Origin: Zetaproteobacteria bacterium | GTDB lineage: Bacteria > Pseudomonadota > Zetaproteobacteria > Mariprofundales > Mariprofundaceae | Assembly (NCBI GenBank): GCA_021545595.1 | Contig: JAJRVG010000102.1 | Coordinates: forward strand, 1 to 8,259 | Length of the DNA stretch: 8,259 bases | Direction of reading: 5' to 3' | Part shown: positions 1 to 6,023 of the stretch, piece after piece | Layout: each line of letters opens with the position of its first letter | Numbering within the stretch: position 1 is the stretch's first letter | Position numbers and translations under genes: made by a program | Notes under the pieces: generated by a model | The model's database searches: none | Told to the model about the DNA's origin: nothing | Seen by the model: only the letters and a program-made list of their open reading frames with translations

Positions 1-1
1 T

Positions 2-1024
2 ATGGGTCTGATTATTGCGCTTATTCTGGAGACGATGGACACCTCGGTTGGAACCATTGAAGAGGTTGAGGCCTTCCTTGAGGTTCCTGTGATCGGGTTT
101 GTGCCACATATTACTCATAATGAGGCGATGGAACTCTTTTCCGGTGTGGAGGGATTGGCGATTAGTGGCCATGGACTTGAGCGACAGATGCGCCTGATTA
201 GCCACTTCTCCCCACCCTCGACCATCTCAGAAGCATATCGAAGCCTGCGCACAAACCTTCTTTTCTCACAGGGTGGTGGGGATCACCGCGTCATTCTGGT
301 CTCCAGTGCAACGGTTAAAGAGGGTAAAAGTACCATTGCAGCAAACCTGGGCATTGTGGTGGCTCAACAGGGAGCACGCGTGCTTCTCATTGATGGGGAT
401 ATGCGTAAACCAATGCAGCATCATACATTTGGACTAAAGCGTGCCCCTGGATTGAGTGAATGCCTGCTGGGTCAGATGAACTGGCGGGATACGATAAAAC
501 GCTTCTCTGATGTCATGCTTGGCGATATGGGCATTGATCAGGCACTTTTTACACCGGGATTGGATCAGCTTGATATTCTCACGTGTGGCCGTGCCAGTGC
601 AAACCCTCCGGATCTTCTTTCTGACCCGGCTATAGACAAGCTTCTGGCTGAAGTCCGGGAAGAGTATGATATGGTGATTATTGATATGCCGCCCCTGCTG
701 CATACCACCGATGCGATTATCGTTGCGTCAAAAGTAGATGGTATACTTCTGGTTTACCATATCGGTTCCGTTGTGCGCGGTGCGCTAAAGCGTGTAAAAA
801 GTAATATTGAGAGTGTTGGCGGCAAGGTGCTGGGTGTTGTGCTTAATGGTGTGCGTGGAGACCTCTCGCCTGACTACTCCACATATAAAATGGATCGCTA
901 TTATGCCTACAGTTACGGTAAGGATGAGAAGATGCGGTCAGACTGGTTGGGCCAGCTTCAGAGGCAGGCTAAAGATATTCTCGGTCAGGGGCTATCTATG
1001 ATACGCAGTATATTGAAAAAGTAG
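2..1024 (+). CDS. Polysaccharide co-polymerase / BY-family tyrosine autokinase, C-terminal part (5' truncated)
   Basis: This is the cytoplasmic kinase half of a Wzc/ExoP/CpsD-type protein that autophosphorylates on tyrosines and controls polymerisation and export of a surface polysaccharide. The frame is open at the left edge, and the first visible residues (GLIIALILE) look like the end of the second transmembrane helix of a Wzz domain, so the Met at base 2 is probably internal. Visible in order (numbered from that Met): the linker TIEEVEAFLEVPVIG typical of the family; the ExxRxxR oligomerisation motif at E78, R81, R84; Walker A VKEGKST with K109; Walker A' VLLIDGDMR at 127-135; Walker B MVIIDMP around D228; and a C-terminal tyrosine cluster (Y292, Y295, Y300, Y301, Y303, Y305), the usual autophosphorylation site. 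After the cluster lies a basic tail of about 35 residues. The O-antigen-polymerase-like gene two genes downstream supports a capsule/EPS role. A plain ParA/MinD ATPase is unlikely given the tyrosine cluster and ExxRxxR motif. Confidence 0.93.
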   Translation: MGLIIALILETMDTSVGTIEEVEAFLEVPVIGFVPHITHNEAMELFSGVEGLAISGHGLERQMRLISHFSPPSTISEAYRSLRTNLLFSQGGGDHRVILVSSATVKEGKSTIAANLGIVVAQQGARVLLIDGDMRKPMQHHTFGLKRAPGLSECLLGQMNWRDTIKRFSDVMLGDMGIDQALFTPGLDQLDILTCGRASANPPDLLSDPAIDKLLAEVREEYDMVIIDMPPLLHTTDAIIVASKVDGILLVYHIGSVVRGALKRVKSNIESVGGKVLGVVLNGVRGDLSPDYSTYKMDRYYAYSYGKDEKMRSDWLGQLQRQAKDILGQGLSMIRSILKK

Positions 1025-1029
1025 AGCTT

Positions 1030-1227
1030 ATGCAGAAAGATCTGGACAGGCTATGGAAACGGAAACGACGGAGACAGCGCGTGGTTACTGTGCTGGTTCT
1101 GGCGATTGTTGCTGCACTACTCATTGTTGGCGTGCGTGCGTGTAGTGATCAGTTTCAGGAGCCGTATAACAAGGATTACCGTCCCATGGATACTGAACGG
1201 CAGAAAGAGATGGGGTTAAGACGCTGA
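1030..1227 (+). CDS. Small single-pass membrane protein, unknown function
   Basis: I do not recognise this 65-residue protein. It has a very basic N-terminus (KRKRRRQR, residues 10-17), one hydrophobic helix at about 18-37, a Cys at 38 and a polar charged tail of about 26 residues. The positive-inside rule suggests the N-terminus is cytoplasmic and the tail periplasmic. The Cys just after the helix does not sit in a good lipobox, so a lipoprotein is not favoured. The ATG lies five bases after the kinase stop and the gene ends 17 bases before the assigned polymerase start, so it is co-transcribed and probably translationally coupled. No strong Shine-Dalgarno is seen (only AGAG at 1023-1026, overlapping the kinase stop). 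Its position between a co-polymerase kinase and a polymerase suggests an accessory role in the polysaccharide machinery; that is inference from context only. Confidence 0.65.
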   Translation: MQKDLDRLWKRKRRRQRVVTVLVLAIVAALLIVGVRACSDQFQEPYNKDYRPMDTERQKEMGLRR

Positions 1228-1244
1228 TCACTTCAACTATTCGG

Positions 1245-2681
1245 GTGCCTTTTCCTCCCACCGTACTGTTTACGTTCATATTGGTGTTGTTGCTGTTGTA
1301 TGCGGTTTCACTGTTCGCACCGGAGATGCTTCAAGGGCCACTGCTGGTATGCGGTGCAGCGATGATTATTGTTGTCGCTTTTACCAGTGTTGAACTGACG
1401 CTCTACATGCTTATTTTTTCAACACTGCTTTCACCGGAATTAACCTTTGGTGGCGGTGATGTTGTGGATGTGGTTTCAGGGAGAGTCAGTACAACAGCAT
1501 CCCGGGGTATAACACTCAGGCTGGATGACATATTGCTCACGCTTGTCTGCCTGACATGGCTTTTTCGCATGGCCATCCATAAAGAGTTGGGATCAATACG
1601 GGAAACACCTATAAACCAGGCGGTAGGGTGGTATTGGCTGGCAACTTTCTTTGCTACACTGATCGGATTTTACAGTGGCAATGTGGGGGTCTACGGATTC
1701 TTTTTCGTGCTGAAGTATCTTGAATACTTTTTGCTCTTTTACATGGTGATGAATCACCTTCATGATCATGAAGCCATTAAGCGTTTTTTGATGGTGATGC
1801 TCTTTACCTGTTTCATCGCAAGTCTTGCAGGAATCAGCCAGATTCCTTCAGGGGCAAGGGTCTCTGCACCATTTGAAGGTGCAGAGGGAGAGCCCAACAC
1901 CTTCGGTGGCTACCTTATGATGATGTTTTCGGTGGTGTTAGGGATGATGCTCTATACCCCCAGAGGAAAACGCAGGACGATGCTGGTAGCCATGCTGGGC
2001 ATCATTATCATACCATTTGTTTTTACAGAGTCGCGGAGCTCATATCTCTCATTTGTTGTGGCTATGGGGCTGTTTATTATTTTTTCTAAAAAGAAACGAC
2101 TTCTAATTGTGGGTGCTCTTGTTGGCCTTGCTCTGGCTCCGGTAGTGCTGCCACAGAATGTAATTGACCGCGTGATGTTTACCTTTACCCAGGCTGAACA
2201 GGCGGGGCAGCTTAGTGTGGGGGCGGTCAAGATTGATACTTCAACATCTGCAAGGTTGGAAGCGTGGAAAAATGTTCTTACAAAAAAGTTTCCGCGGAAC
2301 CCGTTTTTGGGCGTAGGTGTTACCGGGGGCGGGTTCCTGGATGCGCAGTACCCCCGTGTACTGCTTGAAACAGGGATCATAGGTCTGACTCTTTTCCTCT
2401 GGCTGCTACGCAGGATATGGGTGTTGTTAAGGCGCTGTTACACTGATATTGAAGATCAGCTTCTGAAAGGTGCGGCACTGGGGGCTGTGTGTGGTTATGG
2501 TGGCCTTCTCGTCCATGCAATCGGGGCCAATAGTTTTATTATTGTGCGTATCATGGAGCCATTCATGATTATTATCGGGCTGTTGTTTGCAACACTGCTA
2601 ACTGAGGAGCAGATGAAAATCGAGGCCAAAAAGAGCCCATCTGTCGATGATGAAGGCTTGCAAAGTCAACCCGGTGGATGA
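1245..2681 (+). CDS. O-antigen polymerase/ligase-like (Wzy/WaaL-type) integral membrane protein
   Basis: A 478-residue polytopic inner-membrane protein with roughly ten to twelve hydrophobic segments, resembling the Wzy_C/O-antigen ligase superfamily that joins undecaprenyl-linked glycans in the periplasm. Family-like features are TESRSSYLSF at 261-270 at the start of a membrane segment, a large hydrophilic loop at about 303-370 containing SARLEAWKNVL and NPFLGVGVTGGGF, and DAQYPRVLLETGIIG at 366-380, which occupies the place of the conserved motif after the periplasmic loop. That last motif has Asp where WaaL-type ligases usually have His, so a polymerase of the exosortase/EPS type is favoured over a lipid A-core ligase. 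The start is uncertain. GTG 1245 is the only usual start codon after an in-frame stop at 1194; no clear Shine-Dalgarno precedes it, and CTG 1224 or ATT 1239 are rarer options. The hydrophilic C-terminus (about 453-478) ends 13 bases before the amidase ATG. Confidence 0.85.
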   Translation: MPFPPTVLFTFILVLLLLYAVSLFAPEMLQGPLLVCGAAMIIVVAFTSVELTLYMLIFSTLLSPELTFGGGDVVDVVSGRVSTTASRGITLRLDDILLTLVCLTWLFRMAIHKELGSIRETPINQAVGWYWLATFFATLIGFYSGNVGVYGFFFVLKYLEYFLLFYMVMNHLHDHEAIKRFLMVMLFTCFIASLAGISQIPSGARVSAPFEGAEGEPNTFGGYLMMMFSVVLGMMLYTPRGKRRTMLVAMLGIIIIPFVFTESRSSYLSFVVAMGLFIIFSKKKRLLIVGALVGLALAPVVLPQNVIDRVMFTFTQAEQAGQLSVGAVKIDTSTSARLEAWKNVLTKKFPRNPFLGVGVTGGGFLDAQYPRVLLETGIIGLTLFLWLLRRIWVLLRRCYTDIEDQLLKGAALGAVCGYGGLLVHAIGANSFIIVRIMEPFMIIIGLLFATLLTEEQMKIEAKKSPSVDDEGLQSQPGG

Positions 2682-2684
2682 GGA
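2680..2684 (+). promoter_or_regulatory. Ribosome binding site that sets the amidase start at 2695
   Basis: GAGGA lies ten bases before ATG 2695 and overlaps the polymerase stop codon (2679-2681). The longer reading from ATG 2647 would add 16 residues in front of a signal peptide and would overlap the previous gene by 35 bases. The Shine-Dalgarno and the signal peptide both select 2695. Confidence 0.7.
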
Positions 2685-2694
2685 TAACCTCCCC

Positions 2695-3993
2695 ATGAAG
2701 TTCACCCTGTGTTTTTTCCGCTCCCTGCTGTTGCTTATAGGCCTGTCAGTTCTGCAGGTGCCTGCAATGGCAGGATCACAGATCAACGATGTTCGACTCT
2801 GGACAGCACCTGATCATACTCGCCTGGTTTTTGATCTGGATAGAACCATTGAGTACAAGATTTTTCGCTTGCATAAGCCGGAGCGGATTGTTCTTGATCT
2901 GCATGGGGTTAGGCTTCGGACTACCCATCTGAAAAAGCTGGTCACTTCAGACCCTGTGATTAAAGCCATTCGACATGGCAAACCCAAAAATGGGATACTG
3001 CGTATTGTTCTGGATGTGAAGGAGGTGGTGAAGCCCCGTTCCTTCCTGTTGAAGCCGATGCATGGGAAGCCGCATCGTCTGGTTGTCGACCTGATGCGTC
3101 CAGGTAGAGAGGTTGTTGAAGAGAGGGTGATTACTGCGGAGAAGATGCGTTCAAAGAAAGAGATTGTGATAGCGATTGATGCGGGTCACGGTGGTGAAGA
3201 CCCGGGAGCCATTGGGAAACGCGGTTTACAGGAAAAGGTTGTAACACTTGCAGTTGCAAAGGAGCTGGCAAAGACGATTAATGCCAGAAAAGGAATGCGG
3301 GCAGTGCTGATTCGGAAAGGTGACTATTTTGTCCCCTTAAAAAAGCGGGTCCGGCTGGCCAGACGCTCCAGAGCTGATCTTATGATCAGCATTCACGCCG
3401 ATGCCGTAAGAAACAGGGGAGTAAAGGGAGCCAGTGTTTATACACTTTCAGAACGTGGTGCAACGCCGGACAAAGTGGCGAAGGCTCTGGCTGCCAGAGA
3501 GAATGCTGCTGATGCAGTGGGTGGTTTTGTCTCCAGTGAAATAGACGATCCAATGGTCAATATGATTCTTGGAGATATGGCCAAGCGAGATAGCCTGAAT
3601 AGTGCATATCTACTGGCTGAAACCATCATTAAAGATTTCGGTAAAATTGGGCCCATAAAATATGGTACGCCAAAGCAGGCCAGGTTTGCAGTGCTTGGGG
3701 CTCTGGAGATGCCGAGTGTTCTGGTAGAGATTGATTTTATCTCCAATCCAAAGCGGGAACGAATGTTGCGCTCAAGCAAGCACCAGAAAAAAATGGCCAA
3801 GGCTCTATTGAACGCAAGCCTCACTTTTCTTAAGCGGCAGGGGCATCTGAAACAGACGGCGATTAATATGGTTGAACATCAATATTCAACGGCTCATCAA
3901 GTTAGTGGACTCAGGTATCTGAACCATTCAGAGCAACTGGCCATTGTATATCCTGCAGGGGAGAGGCGGAGAGAGCTTCTGCCTCTGATTTAG
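2695..3993 (+). CDS. amiC: N-acetylmuramoyl-L-alanine amidase, AMIN + Amidase_3 (AmiC/AmiB-like)
   Basis: A periplasmic zinc amidase that cuts between N-acetylmuramic acid and L-alanine in peptidoglycan, usually to split daughter cells. With the start at 2695 it has 432 residues: a signal peptide at 1-26 (MKFTL..., hydrophobic core, VPAMA cleavage site), an AMIN domain at about 28-135 that would target it to septal peptidoglycan, a short basic linker, and an Amidase_3 domain at about 156-380. Zinc ligands and catalytic residues are visible: H165 in DAGHGG, E180 in GLQEK, H234 in SIHAD and E345 in VLVEIDFISN. The stretch at 252-315 (SERGATPD..., AARENAAD...) matches the regulatory helix insert of the AmiA/B/C family, which EnvC/NlpD-type activators displace. 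After the domain comes a 50-residue tail with no clear repeat. The stop codon TAG uses the first base of the inserted element at 3993; the target site would have given TAA, so the protein length is unchanged. Confidence 0.93.
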   Translation: MKFTLCFFRSLLLLIGLSVLQVPAMAGSQINDVRLWTAPDHTRLVFDLDRTIEYKIFRLHKPERIVLDLHGVRLRTTHLKKLVTSDPVIKAIRHGKPKNGILRIVLDVKEVVKPRSFLLKPMHGKPHRLVVDLMRPGREVVEERVITAEKMRSKKEIVIAIDAGHGGEDPGAIGKRGLQEKVVTLAVAKELAKTINARKGMRAVLIRKGDYFVPLKKRVRLARRSRADLMISIHADAVRNRGVKGASVYTLSERGATPDKVAKALAARENAADAVGGFVSSEIDDPMVNMILGDMAKRDSLNSAYLLAETIIKDFGKIGPIKYGTPKQARFAVLGALEMPSVLVEIDFISNPKRERMLRSSKHQKKMAKALLNASLTFLKRQGHLKQTAINMVEHQYSTAHQVSGLRYLNHSEQLAIVYPAGERRRELLPLI

Positions 3994-4011
3994 GGCCTGT
4001 TAACACTAATT
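3989..4011 (+). repeat. Left terminal inverted repeat (23-bp pairing arm including TTTA flank)
   Basis: The element end proper is 3993-4011. The four bases before it (TTTA) also pair with the right flank (TAAA) because the target TTTAAA was itself palindromic, giving a 23-bp perfect pairing arm. It contains the palindrome GTTAAC. The amidase stop codon (3991-3993) lies inside this arm. Confidence 0.92.
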
Positions 4012-4099
4012 TCGATTGAAGCGCTGTAGTCCCAAATGAGGCAAGTCAAGGCGAGAGGAGTGAAGTTTGGTGATTTCAAATAAACGAAGAGCAACGCTG

Positions 4100-4140
4100 A
4101 ATAGCCTCATTTGGGGCACAGCCCCCTGGGATAGGCTATT
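4100..4140. repeat. Nested hairpin in the centre of the element
   Basis: AATAGCCT (4100-4107) pairs with AGGCTATT (4133-4140), enclosing an inner stem GGGGC (4113-4117), loop ACA, GCCCC (4121-4125). The bases GCCTCATTTGGG (4104-4115) are also an exact reverse complement of CCCAAATGAGGC at 4031-4042, so two alternative, mutually exclusive folds are possible. No T-run follows, so it does not look like an intrinsic terminator. Confidence 0.75.
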
Positions 4141-4218
4141 TTTGCACTTTGCTGTGTTGTTTTTCGCTGATGTGCCTCGGGCAGATTACGCTCAAAACGC
4201 CTTGCATAGCCACAAAAA

Positions 4219-4238
4219 TGGTCGTATCGCTACGACCA
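4219..4238. repeat. Short perfect hairpin near the right end of the element
   Basis: TGGTCGTA (4219-4226) pairs with TACGACCA (4231-4238) around a four-base TCGC loop. It sits directly inside the right terminal repeat. There is no T-tract after it, so it is better read as part of the element's secondary structure than as a terminator. Confidence 0.75.
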
Positions 4239-4239
4239 C

Positions 4240-4262
4240 AATTAGTGTTAACAGGCCCTAAA
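4240..4262 (-). repeat. Right terminal inverted repeat (23-bp pairing arm including TAAA flank)
   Basis: Perfect reverse complement of 3989-4011; the element end proper is 4240-4258. The arm finishes one base short of the msbA ATG at 4264. It contains the only Shine-Dalgarno-like bases for msbA, AGG at 4253-4255, eight bases before the ATG. Confidence 0.92.
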
Positions 4263-4263
4263 C

Positions 4264-6009
4264 ATGCTTCCTCTTTACAAGCGGCTTCTACAGTTTTTAA
4301 AACCCTATCGCGGACGTCTTGCTGTCGCCATGTCCTGTATGGTAATACTTGCAGCCTGTACAGCTGGTCTGGCATGGGTGCTGCAGCCTGCACTGGATCA
4401 TGCTCTGAGCGGGAATCATGAGTACATTTATCTTATCCCGCTTGCCGTGATTGTCATCTATCTGATCAAGGGCATTGCATACTTTGGGCAGAGCTACATG
4501 ATGGGCTATATCGGGCAGCATGTGATCTATGATCTGCGCAACCTGATTTATCAGCGTCTGACAGAGCAGTCACTGGGCTTCTTTGTGCACCGTAAAACGG
4601 GAGAGTTGCTGGCACGTATCAGTTATGATGTCTCCCTGGTGCAGGCGGCGGTCAGCACTTCAGTTACCGCGTTAATGAGGGACTCTGTCAGTATTGTCTT
4701 TCTGCTGGCTGTGGTGCTTTATCAGGATTGGCTACTGGCTCTGATAGCCGTTCTTGTTTTTCCTGCGGTGGTCTACCCGATTATCCGCTTTGGCAAAAAG
4801 ATGCGCAGCGCCAGTTTTGACGGGCAAGTCTCGATGGGCCAACTCTCCAGCCTGGTAGAGGAGACGGTGAGTGGTATACGTGTTGTGAAGGCTTTTGGAA
4901 TGGAAGCGTATGAATACAAGCGCTTTACTGCTTTGACAGGTGACTTTCTCAAACACCAGCTGCGTGTGTTTAAGGTTCATGCCCTCTCGTTTCCTATCAT
5001 GGAGCTGCTGGCCGGTTTTGGAATTGCCGGTGTCCTCTTTTACGGCGGGCTGCGTGTGGCATCGGGTGAGACCACAGCAGGAACGCTCATGTCTTTCCTT
5101 GCTGCGCTGATTATGTTGTATGAGCCGGTCAAACGTCTCTCACGGGCAAACAATGAGATTCAGCAGGGGCTGGCTGCATCAGAGCGAATTTTTGAGGTGC
5201 TGGATGAGCCTGTAATCGTAGAGGATGTTGCAGCAGCGAAAGAGCTGCCACCATTTTCTGATTCAATCCGGTTTGATCATGTTTCGCTACAATATCCCGG
5301 TGCGGAAGTTTTGGTATTGAATAATATCTCCTTCCAGGTTAATGCTGGCGAAGTGGTTGCTCTGGTTGGACGAAGTGGAGCGGGGAAGACATCCATGGTC
5401 AATCTTGTACCACGCTTTATGGACGCCACAGCCGGGGCAGTTCTGATTGACCAGTTTGATGTCCGGGAGCTGTCTCAGGCATCTCTTCGGGGTCAGATAT
5501 CACTGGTTACCCAGGAGGTGATCCTCTTTAACGATTCGGTTATTAATAACATTGCTTACGGCCATGATGAGATTGATCACAACAAGGTTGAAGCAATAGC
5601 CATGGCTGCAAATGCACACGATTTTATTATGAAGTTGCCGCAGGGTTACGACACCCTGATTGGAGAGCGTGGTGTCATACTCTCCGGTGGTCAGCGGCAG
5701 CGTCTCTCCCTGGCCCGGGCACTGCTTAAAGATGCTCCAATTCTGGTTCTGGATGAGGCAACCAGTAGTCTGGACACTGAATCGGAGCGCCTGGTTCAGC
5801 AGGCAATTGACCGTCTGATGAAGGGGCGTACCGTGATTGTTATTGCACATCGACTTTCGACCATAAGACATGCTGACCGGATTATTGTCCTGGATGACGG
5901 CAAGATTATTCAATCGGGCCAGCATGAAGAGCTTCTTAAAGAGGGCGGGCTCTACTCTGAACTTTATCATATGCAGTTTGAGTCTCAGGAAATGATGGGT
6001 GAATCCTAG
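4264..6009 (+). CDS. msbA: Lipid A export ABC transporter, fused permease/ATPase MsbA
   Basis: MsbA flips core-lipid A from the inner to the outer leaflet of the inner membrane as a homodimer, driven by ATP. The protein has 581 residues, the usual length for MsbA. An N-terminal type IV ABC exporter domain with six membrane helices occupies about 15-300 and an ATPase domain about 334-570. Visible motifs are the A-loop Y344, Walker A GRSGAGKT at 369-376, Q-loop Q417, signature LSGGQ at 473-477, Walker B ILVLDE at 493-498, D-loop SSLD and H-loop H529. FGMEAYEYKRF at 211-221 resembles the coupling-region sequence of MsbA proteins. Before the element inserted, its ATG lay two bases after the amidase stop, so it was probably translated by coupling; now only a weak AGG inside the right TIR precedes it. 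Other heterodimeric or drug exporters of the family are possible but the length and proteobacterial envelope context favour MsbA. Confidence 0.92.
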   Translation: MLPLYKRLLQFLKPYRGRLAVAMSCMVILAACTAGLAWVLQPALDHALSGNHEYIYLIPLAVIVIYLIKGIAYFGQSYMMGYIGQHVIYDLRNLIYQRLTEQSLGFFVHRKTGELLARISYDVSLVQAAVSTSVTALMRDSVSIVFLLAVVLYQDWLLALIAVLVFPAVVYPIIRFGKKMRSASFDGQVSMGQLSSLVEETVSGIRVVKAFGMEAYEYKRFTALTGDFLKHQLRVFKVHALSFPIMELLAGFGIAGVLFYGGLRVASGETTAGTLMSFLAALIMLYEPVKRLSRANNEIQQGLAASERIFEVLDEPVIVEDVAAAKELPPFSDSIRFDHVSLQYPGAEVLVLNNISFQVNAGEVVALVGRSGAGKTSMVNLVPRFMDATAGAVLIDQFDVRELSQASLRGQISLVTQEVILFNDSVINNIAYGHDEIDHNKVEAIAMAANAHDFIMKLPQGYDTLIGERGVILSGGQRQRLSLARALLKDAPILVLDEATSSLDTESERLVQQAIDRLMKGRTVIVIAHRLSTIRHADRIIVLDDGKIIQSGQHEELLKEGGLYSELYHMQFESQEMMGES

Positions 6010-6023
6010 CAAAACATAGACGG

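Larger units (their letters stand above)
3993..4258 (+). mobile_element. 266-bp MITE-like element with 19-bp perfect TIRs and TA target duplication
   Basis: The ends are exact inverted copies of GGGCCTGTTAACACTAATT (3993-4011 and 4240-4258). TA flanks both sides (3991-3992 and 4259-4260), matching the TA target duplication of IS630/Tc1-mariner transposases. There is no transposase; the longest reading frame inside (4067-4261, 64 codons) has no recognisable domain and terminates in the TIR/flank, so the element would be non-autonomous. It is rich in internal inverted repeats. Taking out the element and one TA rejoins ATT-TAA-AC-ATG: a stop codon for the amidase followed two bases later by the msbA start. 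The target was therefore TTTAAA. The orientation given is arbitrary. IS630 assignment rests on TA duplication and short TIRs only; another TA-targeting family is possible. Confidence 0.85.

Noticed and set aside
2647..2694. Upstream ATG giving the amidase 16 extra residues
   Set aside because: It would bury the signal peptide behind a polar stretch and overlap the polymerase gene; ATG 2695 has GAGGA at good spacing and begins directly with the signal sequence.
4142..4230. Promoter for msbA inside the element
   Set aside because: TTGCAC at 4142 and TTGCAT at 4202 resemble -35 boxes, but at 17-base spacing the -10 positions read CGCTGA and TATCGC, too poor to support a promoter call.
3993..4258. 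Element as an attC site, group II intron or retron RNA
   Set aside because: The perfect terminal repeats with a TA duplication are fully explained by a transposon-type MITE. No reverse transcriptase, integron core sites or intron domain V-like hairpin is visible.
4067..4261. 64-codon plus-strand reading frame inside the intergenic element
   Set aside because: It lies almost wholly within the MITE, ends in the terminal repeat and flank, spans the hairpins and shows no domain, signal or credible ribosome binding site. Copies of such elements are often mis-annotated as hypothetical proteins.
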